Positions 1 to 8,745 are shown, numbered from the stretch's first letter. The stretch is 57,852 bases of DNA from JANLTP01 sp031363055 (GCA_031363055.1 JANLTP010000190.1:1-57852), one strand, 5' to 3'. Made by a program: numbers and translations. Notes: generated by a model from the letters alone, not told the origin.

Positions 1-213
1 GGCGCCAACCAGGAGCACGGCATCCTGAGCAGCACCCACACTGACGCCGGGCAGGACATCACCCAACGCTTTCCGATCGGCACGCAACTGCGCATCCTGC
101 CCAACCACGCCTGCGCCACCGGCGCGCAGTTCCCCGAATACCACGCCGTCGCCGCAACCCCGGGCGGAGAGCACGTAGCGGGCGCGACTTGGCGACGCAT
201 TTATGGCTGGTAG
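1..213 (+). CDS. D-threonine aldolase / D-serine dehydratase-like protein, C-terminal end (partial)
   Basis: The window opens inside a reading frame that runs in phase from base 1 to a TAG at 211-213, leaving the last 70 residues. A PNHAC motif at local residues 34-38 matches the His-x-Cys metal site near the C-terminus of fold-type III PLP enzymes of the D-threonine aldolase / metal-activated D-serine dehydratase group. An EHG triplet at residues 5-7 is also typical of that domain. These enzymes cleave D-beta-hydroxy amino acids (aldolase) or deaminate D-serine. The catalytic lysine lies in the missing N-terminal part, so substrate cannot be judged. Remains of a mobile element start about 125 bases downstream. 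Confidence 0.7.
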   Translation, partial: GANQEHGILSSTHTDAGQDITQRFPIGTQLRILPNHACATGAQFPEYHAVAATPGGEHVAGATWRRIYGW

Positions 214-338
214 CCGCTATGGAGCGGCAATGGCTGCAATGGCGGCAATGGACAACAGCATTCGCCAGATCAGTCGGGGCAACATGTCACCACCCGGTGG
301 CCACTACAGCCACGCCGTTGTCAACGGCAATTTAAATC

Positions 339-405
339 TGACCCATCGGGGGTGCGGACAAAAACTTGGACTACTTGGAGGTAGTTCATGTACTCATACG
401 AAGAC
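339..405 (+). mobile_element. Left-end stub of an IS3-type insertion sequence
   Basis: From about 339 the sequence resembles the left terminus of an IS3-family element. A terminal-repeat-like stretch (TGACCCATCGGGGGTGCGG) is followed by a spacer, a Shine-Dalgarno-like GGAGG and an ATG at 388. The ATG opens MYSYED, the usual first residues of one class of IS3 OrfA proteins. After the sixth codon (405) the frame departs from any transposase I recognise, so the element is cut to less than 70 bases. Assignment rests on memory of OrfA N-termini; a search against an insertion-sequence collection would settle it. The breakpoint coincides with the start of a segment that recurs at 12,659. Confidence 0.45.
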
Positions 406-439
406 CTTACCTCGATTCCACGTACATTAACCTACGCGG
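403..439 (+). repeat. Junction segment, copy A (second copy at 12659-12695)
   Basis: Thirty-seven bases that match 12,659-12,695 at 30 positions without gaps. All seven differences are transitions. Each copy begins where a recognisable coding sequence stops: here the IS3 OrfA stub, at the other site a Tat-exported protein. One reading frame gives STYxNLRG in both copies (STYINLRG here), so it may be a relic of a shared coding region or the end of a mobile element. Identity unknown. Confidence 0.55.
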
Positions 440-732
440 CTCAGACTGAAGAGTAGCAAGCATCGTGTTCGGATCTTCGTCGCAGCCTCTCCAGTGCTTA
501 ACATCGATACCTTTTAAACGACCACGGCGCAGGGTGCAGCGCGTCCTCGTTGGAAACGAAATGCGCGGTTAGATCACTATTCGCTGGACTTCGTCGAGGG
601 AATTCAGATTCGAAAGTCGTTTATCTGCGATGTCCGAGATCGGCCAGAAGCGGCCATTGAGTGCGGGGCATAACATAGCTATCTCGCCAGCCGCATCGGT
701 CTCGCAAGCCGCTTCTGCCTTAGAATTTCGAT
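440..732. other. Gap without a recognisable gene upstream of the large NTPase
   Basis: No gene is supported between the junction segment and the NTPase start. A stretch near 632-660 (GATCGGCCAGAAGCGGCCAT) looks like the tail of the interspersed repeat seen at 7467-7562, where GCGGCCAGAAG ends that copy, but the match is too short to call. The promoter of the NTPase should lie here; I see no convincing -35/-10 pair. Confidence 0.4.
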
Positions 733-3700
733 ATGTCTCCCGATCATGAATCACTCTTCGCAGCACTGACAAGTCTCGGCAAGGACCAGATCCGGCAAGC
801 TGGGCACAGATATACGCCCGGGATCGATCCTCAAGCGCCGAATCTCAGGATCGAATCACTCTTTACCGCGATCGAGAATGTCGCTTGCGGTGCTGGAGCT
901 CTTGCGAGATTTCAATCGATCATGGGCGAGTTTTCCGAGGCGTGGGACCTTGCCAAGCACTGCAGCCAGCGGCGCGTCGCGATTCAGTCGCGAGCTGACG
1001 ATGCTCTTTCGTCCTTATCCCCGATGATGGATCGCCTGCGCGCACGCGACGCAGAGGCAGGACAAGAATGGTCGGATCGGCTCTCTGGCATCGAGTCCGA
1101 GCTATCGGAGGACATGGCACACTGGCATGCGGAGGAGGCCAAGCTGGAGCCCGCGGTCAGAGACAGCGGCTACTCATCGGCGCGTAACACGGTCCGCGGC
1201 AACATGAACGCCCTGGGTCGGTGCTTGGCCATTTTGCGGGACGAGAAGGAGTACATTCAAGGCGCTGCGTTCAAAGTCCTTTATGATCCACAACTTCTAA
1301 TGAGCGGTGAATGGGGGACGGGCAAGACACATCTGCTCTGCGACGTCACGAAAAACCGAATACACCGCAGCAAAGCGACTGTTTTTGTTTTAGCCAAGAA
1401 CTTTCAAGGCAACGTTGTTGCAGAAATTTGTGCGCGGATTAAAGCGGGGCGCTCGGCAGTCGAAGTATTCGATCGGCTTGAGGGAATGGCCAACGAGACC
1501 GGCGAGCGATCAGTCGTCATCGTCGACGGTGTAAACGAAGGGCGTCGTCGTGAATGGCAAGAAGCCGTGTCCACCCTACAATCCCTCATCGCAGACCGCC
1601 CGGGAATCGGCTTTATCGTCACGTGCCGTACGCCGTTTGAGCCTATCGCCATTGAGCAGAAGTGCTTAGAGAAATTCTACAAGGTCACGCACCTCGGATT
1701 CGACGATCAGGAATTCGATGCTCAGGCCGCCTTCTTTCAGTACTACAACCTACCGCTGCCAGAAGTGCCGCTGCTGGACCGGGAGTTCTCACGACCGCTG
1801 ACATTGAAGCTGATCTGTCAGTCCCTCCAGAGCCTGACAGGCAGGAAGCAGGCGCAAGGGTTCGCGGGCATCGCCTCGGGACAAAAGGGAATGACCTTTG
1901 TACTCGAGTCCTTCGTCAATCGCGTTGGCAAGCCAATTGAAGACGACTACGGTCTTCAGCCGAAGGGGTGCTGGGGACTGTTGAAGGGGAGCGACCGAAT
2001 CGAAAATAGGAGGCTTGCCGGCTTCGCGCCCTGTATGGCGGCGAATCTGCGTGGCTATGTTCGTCCGTCCGAGGCGGATCGGATGGTGGCCGCCAATTAC
2101 CCAGAATTGAGACCCGCACAGCGGCGCCAGCTTCTCGAATCGATGCGGACGAATGGTCTCATCGAAGAGGATGCTGTCTGGTACTCGACCAAGTCTGGAC
2201 TCAAGTCCCGAATCGTCTTTCGACTTCCTTACCAACGATTCAGCGACCACTTGGTCGCACGTCATTTGCTCAAGACCTATCTTGATGTTTCTTCGGCCGC
2301 AGCAATAAAGCGAAGCTTCACGTCCAGATCGCCGCTCGCCCGGATTTTCAGGCTGTCTAAGCGGTATCACCAACAATATGCAGAGCCGGGCTGGGCGCAG
2401 GCGCTGATTACCGAATTTCCGGAGCGCGTGGGAAAACGACTACCGCACGAGCAGTGCGAACTGCTCTTCGTCCTGCCCAAACGCGCCCAGGACTGGAATG
2501 CCTACTTTGATCCATTCATTGAAGGAATGTTTTGGCGCGACCCTGCGTCGTTCACTGGGGGTACACATCTTGTCATCAACCATTATCTGAACGCTGGATC
2601 ACGGGCGTGGGAGCGAATAGTCGATACCTTGGCGGCCGTATCGACCAAGCCAAACCACCCATACCACGCCCGGCGTCTGTACGATTTTCTTGCGTGCTAT
2701 CCAATGCCGGAACGCGATCTTCGGTGGTCGGAATACCTTCGGCGACGGTGGGCATCGCCCACGATTCACCGGTTGCTGACATGGGCAGAGAAGCTCAACG
2801 CGGCGAACATGACGCAGCACTCCGCGGCTGAGCTCGTTGTACTGCTATCCCTTGTCCTTACATCGGTGGTTCGTATAGATCGAGACCTGGCGACAAAGGC
2901 GCTTGTGCTCATCGGCGAAGAGTTTCCGGAAGTGCTTTTCAACCATGTCGGGACCAGCCTCAGGTTCAATGACCCTTACGTGCCGGAACGTATGTTGGCG
3001 GCTGCGTATGGAACGACTTTGTCCCTGGTGGACTCAAATGCGGCGGCGACGTTTCGACCTCTACTCGGAAGTTTTTCTAAAACTCTCTACCAAAAGATGT
3101 TCGGACCCGGTGCGCGCTGCGCAACCAACCATACGCTGATGCGAGACTACGCACTTGGCATTATCGAGATTGCCCAACGCGCCGATTGCGTGGCGCTACC
3201 CAAAACTGCAAGCCGAAACCTCGCGCCGCCGTTCCCGAACACGCCCTCGACATTCGCGAGCGACGGTAGGCCAGATCTAGCTGTGAAGGAAGCGATTGGT
3301 CATGCAATTAAGATGGATTTCGGTAACTACACGATAGGACGCTTGATCCCCGCGCGGGCGAACTACGACGAAGAGAATCCAGATTATGTCCAGGTTCGCG
3401 CGAAGATCGAGCGCCGCATGTTCGACTTGGGTTACCAGGCCGCACGATTCGAAGACGCCGATACCGAGATAGGCAGGACGTCATGGAATGCACCCGACGG
3501 GGCGAAGGCGGATCGGTACGGGAAGAAGTACTCGTGGATCGGATATTTTGAAATGTGGGGCGAGCGCGAGGCCGCGAGAGAGCTGCCGGATTGGCGCCTC
3601 GGAGAGAGAACGCCCGATTGCGGAGTTGATCCAAGTTTTCCGAAGCGCCCGCCCGACTGGTCACCACCCATCCCAGTCCTGCTTGGCGACCCGGACGTTG

Positions 3701-4626
3701 ACACTGCAGCCTGGGTCGAGGGTGGTTTCACGCCGAACTGGCATCCATTGCTTGTCGTCCCTGACATCAATGGGCACCTTGGTAAGTGGGTTCTCTTAAA
3801 TGGGGTCGTCCGCGGAATCGATGAGACCATGGACCGAGAGCTCTTCGGGTTCCTGCGCGGAATGTTCATTGCCCGCAAAGATGTGCGCCGGTTCCGATCC
3901 AAGTTCCTAGCAATTGAGTATCCTGGGAACCAAGAGATTCCCGAGGGAGGCACAGAAAACTATCTCTACGCTGGCGAGGCCGGGCGCCGTAACAAATATG
4001 CACGACGCCTTTGCCAGCGGAACGGCCAGTACCGCCGACAAATCGAGGAAGCGTTCGTCCGACATGTACCCGTGTCTCCGAAGGTGAACGTTTCGTTGGC
4101 TGGGGGCAAAATCGCATTGACCGCCGACCAAGGAAATGAGGCGGGCATTTCCTTTGGTCAGCCACTTGGCCCGATCCCTAAATACCGCCGCGTCCCTGGT
4201 ATTCGCATCGAACTCCCGAGCATTCACTTCGGATGGGAGTCATACCACTCGGCGCAAAACGCTTTCTCGGGCTTCGACCTACCTGCACCCAGTTTGATTC
4301 AGCGCCTTGGCCTGGCGAGCAAGAATCGCGAGATCGATTTCTACGATTCAATGGGCAAGCCTGGGACTCTCTATCGAGAGGCCGGAGACGGGTGGAAAGG
4401 AGATCGGCACAGCCTATTTTACGTCCGCGCCGATCTTCTTCGGCGTTACCTGAGAGACACGCGCCAAGTCCTAGTTTGGTGTAACTGGGGTGAGCGTGAC
4501 TGGTTGAAGAAGATGGAAGGTCACGACGTGATCCGCGATCCGGCCAGGCAACGAATCTACCAAGCCCATGACCACATTCATCGCTCGTTTTCTCAGTGGT
4601 CGGCCAAGAACTCGAAGTTCGTCTAA
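733..4626 (+). CDS. Large STAND-like P-loop NTPase, candidate anti-phage defence protein
   Basis: A 1297-residue protein. An N-terminal region of about 190 residues with helical, charged stretches (roughly 60-170) precedes a P-loop domain. Walker A is GEWGTGKT at 192-199, a Walker B-like VVIVDGVNE is at 261-269, and a VTCRTPF motif at 297-303 resembles the sensor strand of NACHT/STAND ATPases. A motif around 333-366 (aromatic-rich, then an EF..PL.LKL.C pattern) is typical of the helical lid of bacterial STAND proteins. The remaining ~900 residues hold no domain I can name and may be the sensor. Size, domain order and the setting (IS stub, repeats, toxin-antitoxin genes) fit a single-gene defence ATPase, but no effector nuclease or membrane domain is evident. 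The start at 733 has only a weak ribosome site. Family-level call is firm; defence role is inference. Confidence 0.65.
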   Translation: MSPDHESLFAALTSLGKDQIRQAGHRYTPGIDPQAPNLRIESLFTAIENVACGAGALARFQSIMGEFSEAWDLAKHCSQRRVAIQSRADDALSSLSPMMDRLRARDAEAGQEWSDRLSGIESELSEDMAHWHAEEAKLEPAVRDSGYSSARNTVRGNMNALGRCLAILRDEKEYIQGAAFKVLYDPQLLMSGEWGTGKTHLLCDVTKNRIHRSKATVFVLAKNFQGNVVAEICARIKAGRSAVEVFDRLEGMANETGERSVVIVDGVNEGRRREWQEAVSTLQSLIADRPGIGFIVTCRTPFEPIAIEQKCLEKFYKVTHLGFDDQEFDAQAAFFQYYNLPLPEVPLLDREFSRPLTLKLICQSLQSLTGRKQAQGFAGIASGQKGMTFVLESFVNRVGKPIEDDYGLQPKGCWGLLKGSDRIENRRLAGFAPCMAANLRGYVRPSEADRMVAANYPELRPAQRRQLLESMRTNGLIEEDAVWYSTKSGLKSRIVFRLPYQRFSDHLVARHLLKTYLDVSSAAAIKRSFTSRSPLARIFRLSKRYHQQYAEPGWAQALITEFPERVGKRLPHEQCELLFVLPKRAQDWNAYFDPFIEGMFWRDPASFTGGTHLVINHYLNAGSRAWERIVDTLAAVSTKPNHPYHARRLYDFLACYPMPERDLRWSEYLRRRWASPTIHRLLTWAEKLNAANMTQHSAAELVVLLSLVLTSVVRIDRDLATKALVLIGEEFPEVLFNHVGTSLRFNDPYVPERMLAAAYGTTLSLVDSNAAATFRPLLGSFSKTLYQKMFGPGARCATNHTLMRDYALGIIEIAQRADCVALPKTASRNLAPPFPNTPSTFASDGRPDLAVKEAIGHAIKMDFGNYTIGRLIPARANYDEENPDYVQVRAKIERRMFDLGYQAARFEDADTEIGRTSWNAPDGAKADRYGKKYSWIGYFEMWGEREAARELPDWRLGERTPDCGVDPSFPKRPPDWSPPIPVLLGDPDVDTAAWVEGGFTPNWHPLLVVPDINGHLGKWVLLNGVVRGIDETMDRELFGFLRGMFIARKDVRRFRSKFLAIEYPGNQEIPEGGTENYLYAGEAGRRNKYARRLCQRNGQYRRQIEEAFVRHVPVSPKVNVSLAGGKIALTADQGNEAGISFGQPLGPIPKYRRVPGIRIELPSIHFGWESYHSAQNAFSGFDLPAPSLIQRLGLASKNREIDFYDSMGKPGTLYREAGDGWKGDRHSLFYVRADLLRRYLRDTRQVLVWCNWGERDWLKKMEGHDVIRDPARQRIYQAHDHIHRSFSQWSAKNSKFV

Positions 4627-4660
4627 TTCGACTGTGCGATGGCTGCTTTGGGTCGAAAGC

Positions 4661-4756
4661 GGGCGTCTGATTCAACCCACCACGAATGTCGGCGATCCAA
4701 CGACCCGTCATTCAAAAGCGCAGTACCGATACGCTGCGAACGGGCAAGTTCGGCCA
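4661..4756 (+). repeat. 96-base interspersed direct repeat, copy 1
   Basis: Aligns without gaps to 7467-7562 with 84 of 96 positions identical, in the same orientation. It begins GGGCGTCTGAT and ends with CGGCCA. It lies 35 bases after the NTPase stop. The two copies bracket the minus-strand DUF1501/DUF1800 pair. No open frame of note is conserved with a start codon. Similar non-coding stretches recur in many proteobacterial genomes, but I cannot name this family. Confidence 0.85.
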
Positions 4757-4843
4757 TCAGCAGACGCTCGGCCAAGCCACCCATTAGTGGTCGGTCGTCT
4801 TCGCGATCAACCCCAAGCGAAAGCCCCGCAGCACCCGTAATGG

Positions 4844-5992
4844 CTATGTACGCAGCAGCCTCGGCACCGCCTTGTATCGGTCGGTGTCGGGGAACAGCAC
4901 CCGCGTGGTGTGTTCCGGGTCAAGATGGAACGCCTCGGCGCAGGTTGAAGCAATCACCTTGTCCAGCGCCAGGGTGGGCTTGAGGTCACGGCTTTCGAAC
5001 AGGCTGCCGGGCGCGAGGCCGGGCCAATCGGTAACGATCCGTCCGCCCTGCACTGCGCCGCCGATCACCATCGCGACAGCCGCCGTGCCGTGGTCCGTGC
5101 CGCCGGTGCCGTTGGCGGCGACTGTGCGCCCGAACTCGGTGGCGACCAGGACGACCGTCTGCGCCCATGTGGCGCCCAGTCCTTCGCGCAGCCCGCCAAT
5201 CAGCCCATCCAGGCCGCGCAGTTGCCTGGCCAGGCGCGCGTCCTGCCCGCTGTGGGTGTCCCAGCCGCTGCTTTCGATCATTGCGACGCGCGGTCCGTCA
5301 GCACGCGCCAGGAAGCCTGCCGCAATGCGGCCGAGCGCGCCAGCATCCTGCTGGTTCCCGCCACCTCCCATTCTTTCGCCCGCCATGCCGCGGGCTTCGA
5401 GGTCCGAGGTCCACAGAGCATGCAGTTGCCGGTCTGGCGCATAGAGCTGCTTCACCCGAATGAGCAAGTCCTCGTTGGCCTCGGACAACGTGGACGGTGC
5501 ATACGTCGTGACCTCGACTGCACCCTGCATCGCCAGCGGCACGGCGGGTGTAAATGCGATTGCCTCCTTGCCGCTGCGCGGCAGCAGGCCGAGCAGCCGG
5601 TTCATCCAGCCGTCCTTCAACTGGTACGGCAAATTGCCGCCGGTTTCCAGCACGTTCTGCGCGTCGAAATGTGAGCGGTCGCGATAGGGAGACGCGACCG
5701 CGTGCAGGAACGTGGCTTCTTCGCCCGCGTACAGCGCTCGCAGCTTGGGCAGTGCCGGGTGCAATGCAAACGTCCCGTCCAACTTCAGGGCGGCTGCGGG
5801 TTCAATGGCCAGTCCGCCTCGCAGACTGGCATAGGCCGGCTCCGCGTAGGGAATGACGATGTTCAAGCCATCCGCCGCTCCCCGTTGGATGATGAAGACG
5901 AAGCGCCGCTCGGTTGCAGCCTGTGCGAAGAGCATCTGCGGTGCAGCCAGCAATGTGGCCGCGCCCATGAAGCCGCGTCGGTCAATGCTCAT
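4844..5992 (-). CDS. DUF1501 domain protein, Tat-exported
   Basis: A 382-residue protein with a twin-arginine signal (DRRGFMGAA at the N-terminus, hydrophobic stretch, Ala-rich cleavage region to about residue 25). The body shows DUF1501 features: FIIQRGAADGLN near the start, an SGWDTHSGQ motif, EFGRT, and GGTDHG. The family resembles sulfatase/phosphatase-fold secreted proteins of unknown reaction. It follows the DUF1800 gene; the DUF1800 stop lies 2 bases before this ATG, and a strong ribosome site (AGGAG) sits inside the last codons of that gene, so the two are translationally linked. DUF1501 and DUF1800 proteins are commonly paired, probably as an exported complex of unknown function. Confidence 0.9.
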   Translation of the reverse strand: MSIDRRGFMGAATLLAAPQMLFAQAATERRFVFIIQRGAADGLNIVIPYAEPAYASLRGGLAIEPAAALKLDGTFALHPALPKLRALYAGEEATFLHAVASPYRDRSHFDAQNVLETGGNLPYQLKDGWMNRLLGLLPRSGKEAIAFTPAVPLAMQGAVEVTTYAPSTLSEANEDLLIRVKQLYAPDRQLHALWTSDLEARGMAGERMGGGGNQQDAGALGRIAAGFLARADGPRVAMIESSGWDTHSGQDARLARQLRGLDGLIGGLREGLGATWAQTVVLVATEFGRTVAANGTGGTDHGTAAVAMVIGGAVQGGRIVTDWPGLAPGSLFESRDLKPTLALDKVIASTCAEAFHLDPEHTTRVLFPDTDRYKAVPRLLRT

Positions 5993-5994
5993 TC

Positions 5995-7335
5995 CTATCT
6001 CCTCATGAATTCAGGGCAGACCAGCAACAGCGCCAGCGCCGTGCCACCACTCTCGGCACGCGCGATGGCGGTTGCGCTGGCCTCGCTCAGGCCGCCGGGC
6101 AGCACACGCGGCGCCAGAGTGCGTGCGTCCGCTGCGTCGCCCGCTTCCTGTGCCAGCCGTTGTGCAACCTCCAAGCGCCGCATCAGCGCATCGGGCGCGG
6201 CCCAGGCGGTGGCGGCATCGGTGTAGCCCGCGGGCGAGCCGGGTCGCCACACTGGCTGGCCTAATTGAGTCATCAGATTTGCCGCCTGCGTTGGCGCCAT
6301 TTCGCGGCGGCCGAGCGCGCGCAGGCTGGAGATCGCCCAGTCCCAAGGCGACTTGAACTTCGTGGCGGCAGGTTGCCACGCGTCTGGCGACGCGATCAAC
6401 TCGCGGTAGACGCTTGTCAGGTCACCGTCCGTGCGCGTAAAGGTGTGAGCCAGGCGCTGAACCAACGCTTGTGGTGGATCGTCCGCGACAAAATGACGTG
6501 CGAGCTTGCGCGCGACGTGCAGCGCGGTGGCCGGTGCCGCGACCAGATCGTGAATCACCGCGCGCGCCTGCGCTTCGCCCGCATCGGAATAGGTCTTGCC
6601 AAGAAGGGTGCGCGACCCGGGCTCGTGCAGCGCAGGCACAAAACGGAAGGTCGCACCGGCGCTGGTTCCGCCATCACCGGGCAGTGTCCAGCCAGTAAGC
6701 GCGCGCGCGAACTCCTTGACATCTTCCTGCGTGTAGCCGCTGCGCACACCCAGTGTGTGCAGTTCGAGGATCTCACGCGCGAGATTCTCGTTAAGGCCTC
6801 GGCCACGCGAACCCATTACGCTGCCCGGACCCGTCGACTGCGCCTGATCGAGGTACAGCAGCATTGCCGGGTGCCGCACGGCCGCCAGCAGCAAGTCCTC
6901 GAATCGGCCCAGTACATGGGGTCGGATCGCATCGGCCTCGAAGCTTCCGGCCAAACCCACGATCAGCAGCTTGTCGACTGACACCGCGAAGTGGTTGGAC
7001 CAGAAATGTACCAAGCGCTCGACGAAAGGTGTGGCCGTCTGCAGCGCGCTGGTGGTGCGCGCGCCGACAGCGGCCCGGTAGTCCCTGCTGCCTTCGCGCA
7101 GGTAGCCCTCGCGGATGCCGCTGCGCTGACCCTCGGGCGCCTGCCGCACGGAGCGCTGCATGTTGTTCCAGACGTCGACGAGGGCAGGCGTGCGCGGTAG
7201 CGCCTGCCAGGCCGCCGGCAGCGGCTCGAAGGAATCGAACTGCGCGAGCAGCCAGCGCTGCGGGTCGGGCGGTGGCGCGTCGTCAGGCCGCGCGCCGAGG
7301 CCGAAGCGGTTCAGTGCAATGGCGGGATTAGTCAT
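5995..7335 (-). CDS. DUF1800 domain protein
   Basis: A 446-residue protein starting MTNPAIALNRFGLG, the usual opening of DUF1800 proteins. Further family marks are a WSNHFAVS-like segment, LYLDQAQS, RGLNENLAREILELHTLGV, and YTQEDVKEFARALTGW. No clear signal peptide is present, which is common in this family; export with the Tat-carried DUF1501 partner is possible but not shown. It is the first gene of a two-gene minus-strand operon with DUF1501. Function is not established for the family. The pair sits between two 96-base direct repeats and next to defence and toxin genes, so it may have been inserted as a unit. Confidence 0.9.
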   Translation of the reverse strand: MTNPAIALNRFGLGARPDDAPPPDPQRWLLAQFDSFEPLPAAWQALPRTPALVDVWNNMQRSVRQAPEGQRSGIREGYLREGSRDYRAAVGARTTSALQTATPFVERLVHFWSNHFAVSVDKLLIVGLAGSFEADAIRPHVLGRFEDLLLAAVRHPAMLLYLDQAQSTGPGSVMGSRGRGLNENLAREILELHTLGVRSGYTQEDVKEFARALTGWTLPGDGGTSAGATFRFVPALHEPGSRTLLGKTYSDAGEAQARAVIHDLVAAPATALHVARKLARHFVADDPPQALVQRLAHTFTRTDGDLTSVYRELIASPDAWQPAATKFKSPWDWAISSLRALGRREMAPTQAANLMTQLGQPVWRPGSPAGYTDAATAWAAPDALMRRLEVAQRLAQEAGDAADARTLAPRVLPGGLSEASATAIARAESGGTALALLLVCPEFMRR

Positions 7336-7466
7336 CCGTGTGACATTACCAGCGAATGCGGCGCGAACAATGTCCGGTAGGTCAAAGAAATGTAAGTTCC
7401 CCCAAAGCCGCAGTCATTCGCGGGGTGGCCCGAATGCCTGCTCCCGTACGGTTGCTGATCAGCAGT

Positions 7467-7562
7467 GGGCGTCTGATGCGACGCACCACGAATGTCGGCG
7501 TTCCAGTGACCTGTCGTTCAAAAGCGCAGCACTGATACGCTGCGAACAGGCAAGTGCGGCCA
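7467..7562 (+). repeat. 96-base interspersed direct repeat, copy 2
   Basis: Second copy of the repeat at 4661-4756, same orientation and length, 84 of 96 positions identical. It lies upstream of the DUF1800 promoter region, about 130 bases from its start codon. Flanks of the two copies are unrelated apart from a loose GCTG similarity on the left, which sets the repeat borders. Confidence 0.85.
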
Positions 7563-7770
7563 GAAGCTGTCAATCAAAGACTCACCTGACAGCGGACATC
7601 GCGGTATTGGGCTAGCCCCATCTACAACGGTATTCGGGTATTCTTGTTATCGACTATGAATGCCCGTACATTAATGGGTCATGTGTTTGCTACTCGTTCA
7701 GGCCTCACCTATTGTGTGATGCAGCCGGAGTGCAATTGGCGGGCACTGTTGCGCCGCGCAGCTAAAAACA
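7563..7770. other. Gap between repeat copy 2 and the broken kinase gene
   Basis: About 200 bases without a gene I can support. No integron attC-like core sites, tRNA or clear terminator were recognised. Confidence 0.4.
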
Positions 7771-8299
7771 ATGAGAGTCGCTGTCTTCGGTAAGCCAGGT
7801 GGCGGCAAGTCGACGCTGAGTCAACAAATTGCAGCAGCCACCAACTTGCCGCTGCATCAACTCGACTTTGTCCAGTTTGTTGAAGGTGTGCGATCGAATT
7901 CCTGACGAGATATTTCTAAGTCGCCACTCTGCGATCTTGGCTGACCCGAATTGGGTGATTGATGGATTCGGAACCCCGCGGTCATTCGAGGACTTACTGC
8001 GTGCTGCGGAGGTTCTGGTCTACGTTGAAAGAGCGCCTCTCGTTCACTATTGGTGGGTGACCAAGAGATTTCTGCTGAGCCCGTTCGTCAGGCCGCTTGG
8101 CCGGCTAGCCCGCAGTCCCCTGGTCAAGTCGACCATTAGCAGCTATCGGATCCTCAGGCGGTCACACAGATTCTGGAACCGGGAATTCCGAGCAAAGCTC
8201 CTTGCGCTTCGACCGGGCAAGCGCGTGTACATTGTGAAGCGGCAGTCTGACGCTAGCAGCCTGCTTGACGATCTCAAGCAGGGGCGCGCTATTCCGTGA
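7771..8299 (+). pseudogene. Frameshifted adenylate-kinase-like P-loop protein (FlaR/topology-modulation type)
   Basis: The ATG at 7771 opens MRVAVFGKPGGGKSTLSQQ, with a Walker A GKPGGGKS at residues 7-14, the start of small AAA/shikimate-kinase-like proteins often annotated as FlaR or DNA topology modulation proteins. The frame hits TGA after about 41 residues, near 7,901. The rest of the family sequence continues in the +1 frame to 8,299 (PDEIFLSRHS, WVIDGFGT, RAPLVHYWWVTKRF, FRAKLLALRPGKRV). One extra base (or two lost) near 7,885-7,895 would explain this. The combined product would be about 175 residues. Either a recent pseudogene or a sequencing error; the downstream half is otherwise intact, which suggests a young lesion. 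Confidence 0.75.
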
Positions 8300-8436
8300 T
8301 GTATGAGTCTCAAGCACGCATGCCTATTGGCGAGTTTGCGCCGGCGCTTCGGTCGCAGGCCGCCCGATCCACTCTTACTTCGTTTTCGACTCCCGATACG
8401 TCTACTTCGGGTCGCATGGAAAATTGTGCCGATAAC

Positions 8437-8745
8437 CTATTTTATCGACGCACCGACCAATGGCTGAACGGCCAGGCGCAGCCCCATCGCCTTAAGGATT
8501 GCCGACAGACTTCGTAGCTCGGGATTGCCGTCGGGCGATAGCGTTCTGTAGAGCTGCGTTGGATTGAGCTGCGCGCGTTCGGCAATGGCGGGTATACCCC
8601 CGAACGCTTTGGTCATCTGGCGCAGGGCAACCAGCAAATCGGCTTGCTCGCCGTCTTCCAGCACGCTGTTCAGGTATTCCGTGGCAAAGGCCGGGTCTTC
8701 GCGAAACAGCTCGGCCATTGCGTCGTCGTGCGATCGATCTTTCAT
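8437..8745 (-). CDS. HigA-like antitoxin (addiction module antidote, HTH)
   Basis: A 102-residue protein with a helix-turn-helix in its second half (FGGIPAIAERAQLNPTQLYRTLS, then LRSLSAILKAMGLRL), typical of the short antidote family paired with HigB/RelE-type killers. The N-terminal third (AELFREDPAFATEYLNSVLEDG) is also characteristic. It is the second gene of the pair; its ATG overlaps the toxin stop by four bases. It should neutralise the toxin and repress the shared promoter upstream of the toxin gene. The symbol is withheld because several related antidote families exist. Confidence 0.85.
   Translation of the reverse strand: MKDRSHDDAMAELFREDPAFATEYLNSVLEDGEQADLLVALRQMTKAFGGIPAIAERAQLNPTQLYRTLSPDGNPELRSLSAILKAMGLRLAVQPLVGASIK

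Noticed and set aside
203..430. 75-residue open frame across the start of the window gap
   Set aside because: It overlaps the end of the aldolase-like gene, crosses the IS stub border and has no family likeness or ribosome site.
7394..7403. GGAACTT-like -35 element of an RpoE/ECF promoter on the minus strand upstream of DUF1800
   Set aside because: No matching -10 at 16-17 bases; the likeness is six to seven bases only.
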